Below the pieces are notes generated by a model that did no database searches, had not been told where the DNA came from, and saw only the letters and a program-made list of their open reading frames with translations. A program made the translations under genes and the position numbers. Of a stretch of DNA of 64,000 nt, positions 1 through 9,580 are shown in pieces. Within the stretch, counting starts at the first letter, position 1. Each line of letters begins with the position of its first letter. Source of the DNA: an uncultured Marinifilum sp. (GTDB lineage Bacteria > Bacteroidota > Bacteroidia > Bacteroidales > Marinifilaceae); the NCBI RefSeq assembly GCF_963677195.1, contig NZ_OY781918.1, forward strand, positions 310,001 to 374,000. The letters are read 5' to 3'.

Positions 1-2
1 AC

Positions 3-1538
3 AATCGTTTTTGTAATCCACAGGAATCATTCTACGTTTGGGATCATGTTTTATATGATTTCGTTACTCGTGAACCCAACCTTGAATTGTTGCTAAACAC
101 CCAGGCAATTGAAGCCGTAATGGATGGTTCGACCATAAAATCTGCACGTTGCTGGCAATTGACTACCGAAAAGGAAATTCTCCTGAATGCCAAACAATAT
201 ATCGATTGTTCGGGCGATGGATTATTGGCCGCCACTTCGGGTGCAGAATACAGAACCGGACGAGAAGGAAAAGCAGAATTCAACGAAAAATACGCTCCAG
301 ATGAACCAGATGGTTGGCAAATGGGTGCAACATTACTTTGGCAGGCAAAGGATATGGGAAAACCTGTGCCTTACGAAGCTCCGCCTTTTGCAATTAAATA
401 CGAAGCTGAGAAATCAAACCCAAGACGCAAGTTTGCAAACTTTCAAAATGGAATCTGGTGGATTGAGATAGGAAGCGAGCACGATATTATTGGTGAAGCA
501 GAAGAAATTCGCCATAAACTAATGGGTTATCTTCATGGAGTTTGGGATTACATTAAAAACTCAGGAAAATTTCCAGAGGCAGAAAACATGGCTTTGGAAT
601 GGGTTGGAAGCATTCCTGGCAGACGAGAATCCAGAAGATTTATTGGTGATTTCATTTTATCAGAACAAGATTTATTAAAGCACCGCCATTTTGATGATGC
701 CGTTGCTTATGGTGGCTGGTCGCTCGATGAACATTGCTGGGCTGGAATCGAAAATTTACAAGATCCGCCAAGTTATTTCCATGAGCATTTCCATGAGATT
801 TATGAGATTCCATTTCGTTCATTGTATTCAAAAAATATAACAAACCTTTTATTTGCAGGTCGAAACATCAGTCAAACACACATTGCACTATCCTCATCCC
901 GTGTTATGGGAACCTGTGCTTTAGAAGGACAGGCTGTTGGAACAGCTGCAAATTTATGTGTGCAAAAAGGTATAAATCCCAGAGAGATATATAAACATCA
1001 TATCAAGGAATTACAAGAAAACCTACTTCGTGATGATGCATTTATTCCAAATCGTACTTCGTATGATGAAAATGATTTGGCAAAAAAAGCTGATGTCTTT
1101 CTTGCCTCATCAACAAATTCTGGTGATGTTAACTTGTTAACCAATGGTATGTCTCGCGATTTTAAAGGAAAAATTAACCATTGGCAATCCGATACATTAC
1201 CTGCAAACATTCAATTGGAATGGAAAAAGCCGATTTCCTTATCGAAAGTAGAAATTAAATGCGATACCAACCTAAAGAGGAATATCATGATGTTAAAAGA
1301 ATCTTTAAACAATGATAAACATACCAATACTGTTCCTCAGGAATTGCTAAAATCACTTGATTTGGAAGCAAGAATTAAGGGCAAGTGGGTAAAAATTGGT
1401 GAAATCAATAAAAACAAAACACGCTTGATCAAATTCAATTTCGATCAGATTAAAACCACAGCAATTCGTATTAACATGAATGAAACTTATGGTGTAAACA
1501 ATGCCAAATTATTTGAAGTTCGTGCCTACGAAGTTTAG
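3..1538 (+). CDS. FAD-dependent oxidoreductase (FAD_oxidored family), 5' end outside window
   Basis: The reading frame is open to the left edge, so the N-terminal FAD-binding P-loop lies outside and the true start cannot be seen. Two family signatures are visible: a DCSGDG stretch near nt 204-221 and the late FAD-contact motif GRNISQTH followed by R-x-x-x-T-C and G-x-A-x-G-x-AA near nt 855-955. About 140 residues at the C-terminus look like a beta-sandwich (discoidin-like) appendage. Proteins of this family often occur in Bacteroidota polysaccharide loci, where the substrate is usually unknown. It is followed by a hairpin terminator and then a sulfatase gene in the same direction. The family call is firm; the substrate is not known. 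Confidence 0.8.
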   Translation, partial: NRFCNPQESFYVWDHVLYDFVTREPNLELLLNTQAIEAVMDGSTIKSARCWQLTTEKEILLNAKQYIDCSGDGLLAATSGAEYRTGREGKAEFNEKYAPDEPDGWQMGATLLWQAKDMGKPVPYEAPPFAIKYEAEKSNPRRKFANFQNGIWWIEIGSEHDIIGEAEEIRHKLMGYLHGVWDYIKNSGKFPEAENMALEWVGSIPGRRESRRFIGDFILSEQDLLKHRHFDDAVAYGGWSLDEHCWAGIENLQDPPSYFHEHFHEIYEIPFRSLYSKNITNLLFAGRNISQTHIALSSSRVMGTCALEGQAVGTAANLCVQKGINPREIYKHHIKELQENLLRDDAFIPNRTSYDENDLAKKADVFLASSTNSGDVNLLTNGMSRDFKGKINHWQSDTLPANIQLEWKKPISLSKVEIKCDTNLKRNIMMLKESLNNDKHTNTVPQELLKSLDLEARIKGKWVKIGEINKNKTRLIKFNFDQIKTTAIRINMNETYGVNNAKLFEVRAYEV

Positions 1539-1554
1539 CTATATTACAAACATT

Positions 1555-1590
1555 TTTAAAGCTATAGCTTTAGAGGTATAGCTTTTTAAA
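1555..1590 (+). terminator. Rho-independent terminator after the FAD oxidoreductase
   Basis: A perfect 9-bp inverted repeat (AAAGCTATA / TATAGCTTT) with a 10-nt loop begins 20 nt after the stop codon and ends in a short T run. The rest of the 323-nt gap to the sulfatase gene (to 1861) is AT-rich and shows no gene or clear promoter. Confidence 0.6.
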
Positions 1591-1861
1591 TCACATCTAA
1601 TTTTATACTGCTATCCCTAATTTTCAATCTTAAGCTATAAAATTAAGAATTTTAAATTCGAGAAATCTTGCTTCATTTAACAACAAGCCAATTTTACCCA
1701 CACAATCCAGAAGGGTAAAATAATGCTATGACTTGGTAAATTTTATGAATTGCATAGTCCTTTAAAGCTTTTTATTTGTAATACTAGAAAATGTTCCTAA
1801 AAAGAAGATTTCTAATTCTTATAATTTCTAACTTGAAATAGCTTATATAAAAATCACAACA

Positions 1862-3238
1862 ATGAAAATTAAATTCTTACTTCTATTCTTGCTAATCAAC
1901 AGTTTTGTGTTTGCTCAGAAAAAACCAAATATAGTTCTACTTTTTTCGGATGATGCCGGATATGCCGATTTTGGTTTTCAGGGAAGCAAAGTAATGAAAA
2001 CACCTAATCTTGACCAATTGGCCAAAAACGGAGTTCGATTTACTCAAGGATACGTTACTGCTTCGGTTTGCGGCCCTTCACGTGCGGGTTTACTAACCGG
2101 AAAATATCAGCAACGATACGGATTCGAAGAAAACAATGTACCTTCATTTATGAGTGACAACTCCGCTTTAGATGGCGAAAATATGGGTATTCCTTTAAGC
2201 GAATCAACCATTGGCGATGAGCTAAAAAAACTAGGATACACAACAGCTTACTTTGGTAAATGGCATTTAGGTGGAGCCGATCGTTTTCATCCAATGAAAA
2301 GAGGTTTCGATGAATTTTATGGTTTTAGAGGTGGCGCCCGTAGCTATTACGAATATCTGCCTTTACCAAAAGGAAGAGAAAACTGGCTGGAGCGTGGCTT
2401 TGGAAACTATGCAGAACCTGAAAAATACTTAACCGATAAATTAGGTGAAGAAGCCGCTGATTTTATCGAACGAAATCAAGATAAACCCTTCTTTGCTCTT
2501 GTAGCTTTCAACGCAGTTCATACTCCAATGGAGGCAGAACAAAAAGATATGGATCAGTTTCCGCAATTATCAGGAAAAAGACAGCAAGTTGCAGGAATGA
2601 CTTTGGCTTTAGACCGTGCATGTGGTTTAATTCTTGATAAATTAAAGAAATTGGGATTAGATGACAATACCATTGTTGTTTATACAAACGATAACGGTGG
2701 TCCAACCGATAAAAATGCATCAATAAACCTGCCTTTGGCTGGAACTAAATCCAACCATTTAGAAGGTGGCGTTCGTGTTCCTTTTATAATGCGTTGGCCA
2801 GGAAAAATCAAACAAAACTCCGAATACGATTATCCGGTAAGTACTTTCGATTTATTGCCAACATTTGTGGCTGCAGCCGGAGGCAATACATCTAAGCTAA
2901 ATAATGTTGATGGTGTGGATTTAATGCCATATCTGAAAAAAGAAAACAAAAATAGACCTCACCAAACCCTTTTCTGGAAAAAAGATTGTCGTGCTTCGGT
3001 TCGTCATGGAGACTGGAAATTAATACGCTTTCCCGATCGTCCGGCAGAGTTATACAACATCGTAAAAGATGAATCGGAACAAAACGATTTAGCTGCTAAA
3101 TATCCCGAAAAAGTTCGTGAGATGTACAAAATGATTTTTGAATGGGAATCTACATTGGAACGTCCTCGTTGGTTGTTACAACGAAAATTCGAAAATGTAG
3201 ATATCGACAGAATGGATAAATATAAAAAAGTAAAATAG
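1862..3238 (+). CDS. Secreted sulfatase (S1 family, arylsulfatase-like)
   Basis: The product has 458 residues and a signal peptide (residues 1-18, ending VFA). Mature sequence starts with the sulfatase strand and the metal-binding Asp pair D30-D31. The C-x-P-S-R signature is present as C70-G-P-S-R; Cys70 must be converted to formylglycine by a maturation enzyme that is not in this window. A TNDNGG metal-site motif lies near residue 276. The enzyme would remove sulfate esters from a glycan in the periplasm. The gene ends 2 nt before a GH127 gene, so the two are surely co-transcribed. The linkage it cuts cannot be told from sequence alone; association with arabinofuranosidases suggests a sulfated arabinose-containing polymer. 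Confidence 0.92.
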   Translation: MKIKFLLLFLLINSFVFAQKKPNIVLLFSDDAGYADFGFQGSKVMKTPNLDQLAKNGVRFTQGYVTASVCGPSRAGLLTGKYQQRYGFEENNVPSFMSDNSALDGENMGIPLSESTIGDELKKLGYTTAYFGKWHLGGADRFHPMKRGFDEFYGFRGGARSYYEYLPLPKGRENWLERGFGNYAEPEKYLTDKLGEEAADFIERNQDKPFFALVAFNAVHTPMEAEQKDMDQFPQLSGKRQQVAGMTLALDRACGLILDKLKKLGLDDNTIVVYTNDNGGPTDKNASINLPLAGTKSNHLEGGVRVPFIMRWPGKIKQNSEYDYPVSTFDLLPTFVAAAGGNTSKLNNVDGVDLMPYLKKENKNRPHQTLFWKKDCRASVRHGDWKLIRFPDRPAELYNIVKDESEQNDLAAKYPEKVREMYKMIFEWESTLERPRWLLQRKFENVDIDRMDKYKKVK

Positions 3239-3240
3239 AT

Positions 3241-5265
3241 ATGCTGAAGAAATTATTACTGGTTGCATGCGGAGTTTCATTACTAATTCCGGGTAACGCA
3301 CAAGAAAAAGGCATTATAAACAATGCAAAAAGTCCGAATGTAAAACTAAAAAGCATAAACATGGGCGACTGTGTTTGGACAGATGGTTTTTGGGCCGAAA
3401 GATTTGATGTTTGCGAACACAATATGGTTCCTTACATGGGAGAACTGTTATGCGGTGATACAGGACATGCTTTAAATAACTTCAAAATTGCAGCTGGCGA
3501 AAAGGAAGGAAAACACAAAGGAATGCGTTGGCACGATGGCGATTTCTATAAATTCATGGAAGCCAAAACTTATGTATATGCCCAAAACAAAGATCCAAAA
3601 CTATTGGAAGAGCTAGATGAGTACATACGCATTATAGGAAAAGCACAAGAAAAAGATGGTTATTTACAAACTCAAATTCAGCTAAATCCTAAAGTTGATC
3701 GTTACGAAAATCGTAAATATCACGAAATGTACAATACAGGTCATTTATTAACAAGTGCTTGTATCCATTACAGAATAACTGGTAAAACTAATTTTCTTGA
3801 TATCGCTGTAAAGCATGCCGACTATTTGTACACCATTTTTATGCCAGAAGATAAAAAGTATGGCCGATTTGGCTTTAATCAAACTCAAATTATGGGATTG
3901 GTTGAATTATACCGTACTGTAGGTGATGAAAAATACTTAAGACTGGCTCAAAAATTTATCGATAATCGTGGTAAATACAAAGTAGAAGAAACACCTGCAA
4001 CCGAAGGATATCCTATTGGTGATATGGTTCAGGAATTTACTCCGCTTCGAGAATCATGCGAAGCAGTAGGACACGCAGTACTTGCACAATATTACTATGC
4101 TGGAGCAGCCGATGTTTATGCCGAAACTGGTGAAAAAGCTATTGTTGATGCCCTAGATCGTTTATGGGAAAACATCACCGATCAGAAAATGTATGTAACA
4201 GGAGCAACCGGTCAAACACATTACGGAGCTTCAACCAATCGTCAAATGATTGAGGAAGGTTTTATAGATTCGTATATGATGCCAAACATGACTGCTTACA
4301 ACGAGACTTGTGCTAATATATGTAATGCAATGTTCAGCAAAAGAATGTTCGATATTCATGGAGAATCGAAATATGCAGATATCATGGAGTTGGTTGAGTT
4401 TAACAGCGGACTTTCTGGAATCAGTTTGGAAGGTAAAGATTATTACTATGCCAACCCATTGCGTGTTATCAACGGTTCTCGCGATTACAAAAAATTAGTT
4501 ACTGAATTTCCGGAACGCCAACCATATTTAGATTGTTTCTGTTGTCCTCCAAACCTAGTACGTACCGTTGCTAAACTTTCAGGTTGGGCATACAGCAAAC
4601 CAGAAAACGGAATTGCTGTTAACCTTTATGGCGGAAACAAATTAAGTACTACTTTGCTTGACGGATCTAAACTAGAACTTTCGCAGGTAACCAATTACCC
4701 TTGGGAAGGAAATGTAAACATTACAATCGAAAAATGTAAAAAAGATGCATTCGATGTAATGCTTCGTATTCCAAGATGGGCAAACGGAACTACTGTAAAA
4801 GTGAATGGTGAAGATGCTGGCGTAAAAGTGAAAGAAGGGCATTTTGCAACAATTAATCGCAAATGGAGAAAAGGTGATGTAATCACTGTTGATATGCCAA
4901 TGGAAATTACAATGGTTGAAGGACACACCAGAATCGAAGAAGTTCGTAACCAAGTGGCAATCAAGCGTGGACCAATTGTATATTGCATAGAATCTCCTGA
5001 TCTTCCTGAAGGAACTAAGATTACTGATGTTTACCTAAGTTCTGCCAACGAAATGAAAGCAGTTCATAAAGATGATTTATTAGATGGTGTTACTGTTATT
5101 GAAACCGAAGTACTAATTCGTACCAATAACAACGACGAAAGCATGTATAAAAAAGTAAAGAAACCAGAATTTAAAAAATACAAAACTCAGCTGGTACCAA
5201 ATTACGCGTGGAGTAACCGCGGACAAGCAGAAATGACAGTATTCTTACCAATTATTTGGGAGTAA
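3241..5265 (+). CDS. GH127-family glycoside hydrolase (DUF1680), copy 1
   Basis: The product has 674 residues with a signal peptide ending near residue 20 (GNA-Q). It matches the GH127/DUF1680 family, whose characterised member HypBA1 is a zinc-dependent beta-L-arabinofuranosidase. The zinc and catalytic residues are visible: E355-T-C357 in the NETCANIC stretch, and C434-C435 in the CFCCPPN stretch, matching the Glu/Cys and Cys-Cys pairs of HypBA1. The N-terminal part forms the alpha/alpha barrel and the last ~150 residues the beta-sandwich. It follows a sulfatase by 2 nt and is followed after 568 nt by a close paralogue. Family is firm; the sugar is inferred, as GH127 relatives also include other activities. 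Confidence 0.9.
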   Translation: MLKKLLLVACGVSLLIPGNAQEKGIINNAKSPNVKLKSINMGDCVWTDGFWAERFDVCEHNMVPYMGELLCGDTGHALNNFKIAAGEKEGKHKGMRWHDGDFYKFMEAKTYVYAQNKDPKLLEELDEYIRIIGKAQEKDGYLQTQIQLNPKVDRYENRKYHEMYNTGHLLTSACIHYRITGKTNFLDIAVKHADYLYTIFMPEDKKYGRFGFNQTQIMGLVELYRTVGDEKYLRLAQKFIDNRGKYKVEETPATEGYPIGDMVQEFTPLRESCEAVGHAVLAQYYYAGAADVYAETGEKAIVDALDRLWENITDQKMYVTGATGQTHYGASTNRQMIEEGFIDSYMMPNMTAYNETCANICNAMFSKRMFDIHGESKYADIMELVEFNSGLSGISLEGKDYYYANPLRVINGSRDYKKLVTEFPERQPYLDCFCCPPNLVRTVAKLSGWAYSKPENGIAVNLYGGNKLSTTLLDGSKLELSQVTNYPWEGNVNITIEKCKKDAFDVMLRIPRWANGTTVKVNGEDAGVKVKEGHFATINRKWRKGDVITVDMPMEITMVEGHTRIEEVRNQVAIKRGPIVYCIESPDLPEGTKITDVYLSSANEMKAVHKDDLLDGVTVIETEVLIRTNNNDESMYKKVKKPEFKKYKTQLVPNYAWSNRGQAEMTVFLPIIWE

Positions 5266-5469
5266 TATTATTACCGATGCTAATAAAAAGTTCATATTTT
5301 TTTTGCAAATCTTGTGCTATGTACAAAAAATATATGATTCTCTCAGCGGGACATTGGAAGAACAAGCTGATTATAAGTAGAAAACTTTTGGTAAGACGGG
5401 GAAGCTTCGAAGAATAAGAAGATCACCCCGTCGAACTTAAAACTCTCAAATAGAAGACGCTTAACACCC

Positions 5470-5588
5470 TAGATTTTTTGCTTCCTTTTTCATCAATGGA
5501 ACCAACCAAAAGGAGCTCATGAATTCCTTTTAAAGAAATCAATTGATGAATAAAAAGAAAGAATCTTCAGGCTTGAGGAAAAAATCTA
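5470..5588. repeat. Nested long imperfect inverted repeat
   Basis: Arms pair in order: TAGATTTTTT (5470-5479) with AAAAAATCTA (5579-5588); CTTTTT-CATCAAT (5485-5497) with ATTGATG-(AAT)-AAAAAG (5542-5557); AAAAGGA (5508-5514) with TCCTTTT (5525-5531). The whole would fold as one long hairpin with internal loops. It could be an RNA structure between the two GH127 genes or the remains of a small mobile element. Confidence 0.6.
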
Positions 5589-5646
5589 AAGTCCTTAATT
5601 CTAATAAATAATATCTAATTCATTTTCATAAATTTAGGCTAGTATG

Positions 5647-5699
5647 AATCAGTATCTCGAATAATTAGTAACTATTATGAGATACTGATTTTTTATTTT
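5647..5699 (+). terminator. Strong Rho-independent terminator between the GH127 genes
   Basis: A perfect 12-bp stem (AATCAGTATCTC / GAGATACTGATT) is followed by TTTTTATTTT. It would separate the transcript of the first sulfatase-GH127 pair from the second GH127-sulfatase pair. Confidence 0.8.
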
Positions 5700-5833
5700 A
5701 TAAAACCCTTTAACAATAAGGCCTCTAAAGACAATTTCTTTACTGTAAGAGCCTTTAAAATGATTAAAAAATACAATTTGAAGCCCATTTCCAGTCATTT
5801 TTGATTGAAAATATCAACTAAACCTTAACTAAA

Positions 5834-7852
5834 ATGAAAAAACTAATTGTACAGATTCTTGCTCTTTTAATAATGCAGTCTGCATTTGGTCAATCATCCG
5901 GAATTATAAACAATTCCAAAAGTCCAAATGTAAAATTTAAAAGCATTAACATGGGCGATTGCTCCTGGACTAATGGATTTTGGGCAGACAAATTTGATGT
6001 ATGTGAACACACAATGGTACCTCACATGGGAGAACTATTGTGTGGTGATATTGGTCACGCTTTAAACAATTTTAAAATTGCTGCCGGCATAAAAGAAGGC
6101 GAGCATAAGGGTATGAAATGGCACGATGGCGATTTTTACAAATGGATGGAAGCAGCCATGTACGTTTATGCTCAAAATGGCGATAAAAAAATCCTTGATC
6201 AACTCGATTCTTATATTGATATTATAGGCAAAGCGCAACAAGAGGATGGTTATCTGCAAACTCAGGTTACCATAAAAGGTGACAAACGATTTGGAAACCG
6301 TCAATATCACGAAATGTATAATGCCGGCCATCTAATGACAAGTGCATGTATTCATCATCGATTAACAGGACAAACCAATTTTCTTGACATAGCCATAAGG
6401 TATGCAAATTATCTGTACAAAGTATTTATTCCACAACCCAAAGAATTAGCTCGATTTGGCTTTAATCAAACTCAAATAATGGGTTTGGTAGAATTGTACC
6501 GAACTGTTGGCGATAAAAAGTATCTGGAATTAGCCGAACTTTTTATTAATATGCGAGGAACACAAAAAGTTAAACCTGATAAAGCTGTAAATTACAAATT
6601 CATGGGCGATATGGTTCAGGAGCGCAAGCCGCTACGAGAAGAAACCGAAGCCGTTGGACATGCAGTATTAGCCCTGTATTTTTATGCTGGAGCTGCCGAT
6701 GTTGTTGCCGAAACTGGCGAAAAAAAACTTTTAAATGCATTGGACAGATTATGGGAAAATGTTACCAACAAAAAAATGTATGTAACAGGTGCTTGCGGAC
6801 AAACTCATCATGGTGCTTCAAGCAGAGTTGATATGGTTCATGAAGCTTTTATAGATGAATACATGATGCCTAATCTTACTGCTTACAATGAAACCTGTGC
6901 CAATATTTGCAACTCTATGTTTAGTTACAGAATGTTGGGAATACATGGCGAAGCTAAATATGCCGATATCATGGAACTGGTTTTATACAATAGTGCTTTA
7001 TCAGGAATTAGCATAGAAGGAAAAGATTATTTCTACGCAAATCCCTTACGCGCAGTAAACACCCGAAAAGTAAAACAGGGAATACACACTACCGAACATC
7101 AACACAGAAAACCGTATTTAAATTGCTTTTGTTGCCCTCCTAATTTGGTTCGAACCATTGCAAAAATATCCGGATGGGCATACAGTTTAACTGATAATGG
7201 AATTGCGGTAAACCTATATGGCGGAAATACTCTATCAACTTCTCTACTCGATGGATCGAAACTCGAATTGACACAAACAACACAATATCCTTGGGAAGGA
7301 AAAGTTGAAATTAATTTGAACAAATGCAAAAAAGAAGCTTTTGAAATGCAAATCCGTATTCCCGGATGGGCCATAGGCACAAAGCTAAAGGTAAACGACA
7401 AAGAAATCAATTCACCAGTAATCTCAGGAACTTACGCTAAAATTACCAGAAAGTGGAAAAAAGGAGATCGAATTACGATTGATATGCCAATGGACATCAA
7501 ATTGCTTGAAGGCCATCCTCGTATCGAAGAAGTTCGTAACCAAGTAGCTGTTAAAAGAGGTCCTGTAGTATACTGTATCGAAACAAGCGATTTTCCAAAA
7601 AACATCAGTATTCTGGATATTTACCTGCCTTCTTCATCGCAGTTACATGCTGAATATAATGCCGATTTTCTTGGTGGTGTTTCTATCATTAAAGCAGAGT
7701 TTAAAATTCGGAAAGATCATGATACCAACATGTACCATGAATTAAAAAATCCTAAATGGGAAAAATATACAACTCAGTTGATTCCTTATTTTGCATGGAG
7801 TAACAGAGGAGAATCTGAAATGACCGTTTGGATTCCATTCATGTGGAAATAA
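5834..7852 (+). CDS. GH127-family glycoside hydrolase (DUF1680), copy 2
   Basis: The product has 672 residues, a signal peptide ending near residue 19 (AFG-Q), and is closely similar to the preceding GH127 protein along its whole length. Zinc/catalytic residues are conserved: E353-T-C355 and C433-C434 in CFCCPPN. The copies differ most in residues 215-235 and in the stretch before the CFCC motif, where a loop could alter substrate choice. It lies 21 nt upstream of a second sulfatase, mirroring the sulfatase-GH127 pair before it, which suggests a duplicated and then diverged functional pair. The sugar specificity is inferred from the family only. Confidence 0.9.
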   Translation: MKKLIVQILALLIMQSAFGQSSGIINNSKSPNVKFKSINMGDCSWTNGFWADKFDVCEHTMVPHMGELLCGDIGHALNNFKIAAGIKEGEHKGMKWHDGDFYKWMEAAMYVYAQNGDKKILDQLDSYIDIIGKAQQEDGYLQTQVTIKGDKRFGNRQYHEMYNAGHLMTSACIHHRLTGQTNFLDIAIRYANYLYKVFIPQPKELARFGFNQTQIMGLVELYRTVGDKKYLELAELFINMRGTQKVKPDKAVNYKFMGDMVQERKPLREETEAVGHAVLALYFYAGAADVVAETGEKKLLNALDRLWENVTNKKMYVTGACGQTHHGASSRVDMVHEAFIDEYMMPNLTAYNETCANICNSMFSYRMLGIHGEAKYADIMELVLYNSALSGISIEGKDYFYANPLRAVNTRKVKQGIHTTEHQHRKPYLNCFCCPPNLVRTIAKISGWAYSLTDNGIAVNLYGGNTLSTSLLDGSKLELTQTTQYPWEGKVEINLNKCKKEAFEMQIRIPGWAIGTKLKVNDKEINSPVISGTYAKITRKWKKGDRITIDMPMDIKLLEGHPRIEEVRNQVAVKRGPVVYCIETSDFPKNISILDIYLPSSSQLHAEYNADFLGGVSIIKAEFKIRKDHDTNMYHELKNPKWEKYTTQLIPYFAWSNRGESEMTVWIPFMWK

Positions 7853-7873
7853 ACCTAATTAAAAAACAAAAAA

Positions 7874-9520
7874 ATGATACGCAACAACTTACTTAGCTGC
7901 ATTGGATTAAGTGCTTTACTTATTTTAGGAGCATCGTGCCAAGCTAAAAAACAACCAGCAAAAAAGCCCAATATTCTTTTTATTGGGGTGGATGATTTAC
8001 GTCCTGAGTTAGGATGTTATGGATCGGAAATAGCTATTACTCCAAACATCGATGCACTGGCAAAACAAGGTGTGCAATTCGAACACGCCTACTGCCAGCA
8101 AGCAATTTGTAGTCCTTCCAGAGCAAGTTTTATGACCGGAGCACGACCAGAAACTATCGGAGTTGTGGAAAACTATACCGATTTCAGAGATGTAAATCCT
8201 GATATCATTACAATTCCTCAACACCTAATGACCTATGGGTACGAAACTGTTTATACGGGAAAAATTTTCCATGGCAAGTATAACGATCCTAAATATTCCT
8301 GGAGCAGACAACCTGTTAAACCTAAGGTGGAACGTGTTCCTGTAAAAGGTGGTTTTGCATTAAAAGAAAATCAGGATTTTTGGAAGAAAGACCGCGATAA
8401 AATGGTAGCTAAATATGGTCCAAAAGCAACTAGAAATGGTCTGGCACAAGGACCTGCTTACGAATGTGCCGATGTGCCTGATGTAACTTACGAAGATGGT
8501 TACAATACCGTATCGGCAATTGCAACATTAAAGGATATGCTGGCAAAAAATCCGGATAAACCTTTCTTTTTAGGTTTAGGATTTAAAAAACCTCACCTCA
8601 ATTTTATTGCTCCAAAAAAATATTGGGATATGTACAACAGAGATGAAATTCCATTAACTGAACAAAGAGAAGCGCCTAAAAACGGAGCTGCCATGGGACT
8701 TCATCCATCATTCGAATTACGTGCACGATCAGGAATTCCTAAAAAAGGTGAAATTCCGGATTCTTTAGCTCGTAGCTTAAAACATGGTTATCTTGCATGT
8801 GTAAGTTATGTTGATGCTCAAATCGGAAAAATGATTCAAGCATTGGAAGAAGCTGGAGTTCGCGACAACACCATTATAATGCTTTGGACCGATCATGGCT
8901 GGCACCTTGGCGATATGGGAATTTGGGGAAAAGCAACCAATTATGAAATTTCAACTCGAGTTCCTTTAATTGTTAGTACTCCAGATATGTCGGATAAAAT
9001 TCGAGGTAAAAAATCAAATGCATTGGTCGAATTGGTTGACATGTACCCTACTCTTTGTGAATTAACTGGCGTTGATTTACCAAATCATCTGGAAGGACAA
9101 AGTTTTGTTCCGGTATTAAATAATCCTGATATAGAATGGAAGAAAGCAGTATTTAGTCAGTTCCCAACACCAGCACTAAGAGAGTGGGCGGCAAATCCAC
9201 TTTCTCAAGGTATGCGCGAAACCTATTTCGGTCCACTTATCGAAGAGGTTGAAGGTAAAATTATCAAACAACAAAAAGAAAAATGGGATCGTGATTTGTT
9301 TGAAAACAGACTAATGGGATACGGAATGCGAACAGAACAATACCGCTTAATTGTATGGAAAGATTACACAAAACCAGAATCTAAACCTGTTTTTGTTGAA
9401 TTATACGATCATAAAGCAGATCCTAACGAAACAGTGAATATTGCAGAAAAAGAGCCAAAACTAACTGCAGAATTGTTAAAGCAATTCAATTCTGGCTGGA
9501 AAGGTAATTTGGCACAATAA
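7874..9520 (+). CDS. Sulfatase, iduronate-2-sulfatase-like, probable lipoprotein
   Basis: The product has 548 residues. The N-terminus has a hydrophobic segment ending GASC22, a loose Bacteroidota lipobox, so it is probably membrane-anchored. Metal ligands D40-D41 (GVDDLRPELG) and the formylglycine signature C79-S-P-S-R83 are intact, and a TDHGWHLGD motif with the Asp/His metal ligands lies near residue 340. The GVDDLRPELGCYG pattern and the TDHGWHLG motif are typical of the iduronate-2-sulfatase-like group, clearly different from the first sulfatase of this locus. It starts 21 nt after the second GH127 gene. It would act on a sulfate ester different from the first enzyme; the exact substrate is not known. 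Confidence 0.9.
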   Translation: MIRNNLLSCIGLSALLILGASCQAKKQPAKKPNILFIGVDDLRPELGCYGSEIAITPNIDALAKQGVQFEHAYCQQAICSPSRASFMTGARPETIGVVENYTDFRDVNPDIITIPQHLMTYGYETVYTGKIFHGKYNDPKYSWSRQPVKPKVERVPVKGGFALKENQDFWKKDRDKMVAKYGPKATRNGLAQGPAYECADVPDVTYEDGYNTVSAIATLKDMLAKNPDKPFFLGLGFKKPHLNFIAPKKYWDMYNRDEIPLTEQREAPKNGAAMGLHPSFELRARSGIPKKGEIPDSLARSLKHGYLACVSYVDAQIGKMIQALEEAGVRDNTIIMLWTDHGWHLGDMGIWGKATNYEISTRVPLIVSTPDMSDKIRGKKSNALVELVDMYPTLCELTGVDLPNHLEGQSFVPVLNNPDIEWKKAVFSQFPTPALREWAANPLSQGMRETYFGPLIEEVEGKIIKQQKEKWDRDLFENRLMGYGMRTEQYRLIVWKDYTKPESKPVFVELYDHKADPNETVNIAEKEPKLTAELLKQFNSGWKGNLAQ

Positions 9521-9530
9521 AAAATTCATT

Positions 9531-9563
9531 AAACCAGAGGAGATTCTATTATTCCTTTGGTTT
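9531..9563 (+). terminator. Hairpin after the second sulfatase (possible terminator or attenuator)
   Basis: AAACCA (9531-9536) and AGGA (9538-9541) pair with TCCT (9553-9556) and TGGTTT (9558-9563). No T run follows, so it may only reduce or stabilise the transcript before the next gene, which starts 18 nt later. Confidence 0.4.
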
Positions 9564-9580
9564 GAATTAAACATTGAGAT

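Larger units (their letters stand above)
5266..5833 (+). other. 568-nt intergenic region with several inverted repeats
   Basis: No gene is visible. It holds three separate dyads: GACGGGG at 5395-5401 with CCCCGTC at 5426-5432 (enclosing the palindrome GAAGCTTC), a nested ~120-nt structure at 5470-5588, and a terminator at 5647-5699. The last ~130 nt before the next start are AT-rich, with no exact TAnnTTTG box recognised. Confidence 0.6.
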
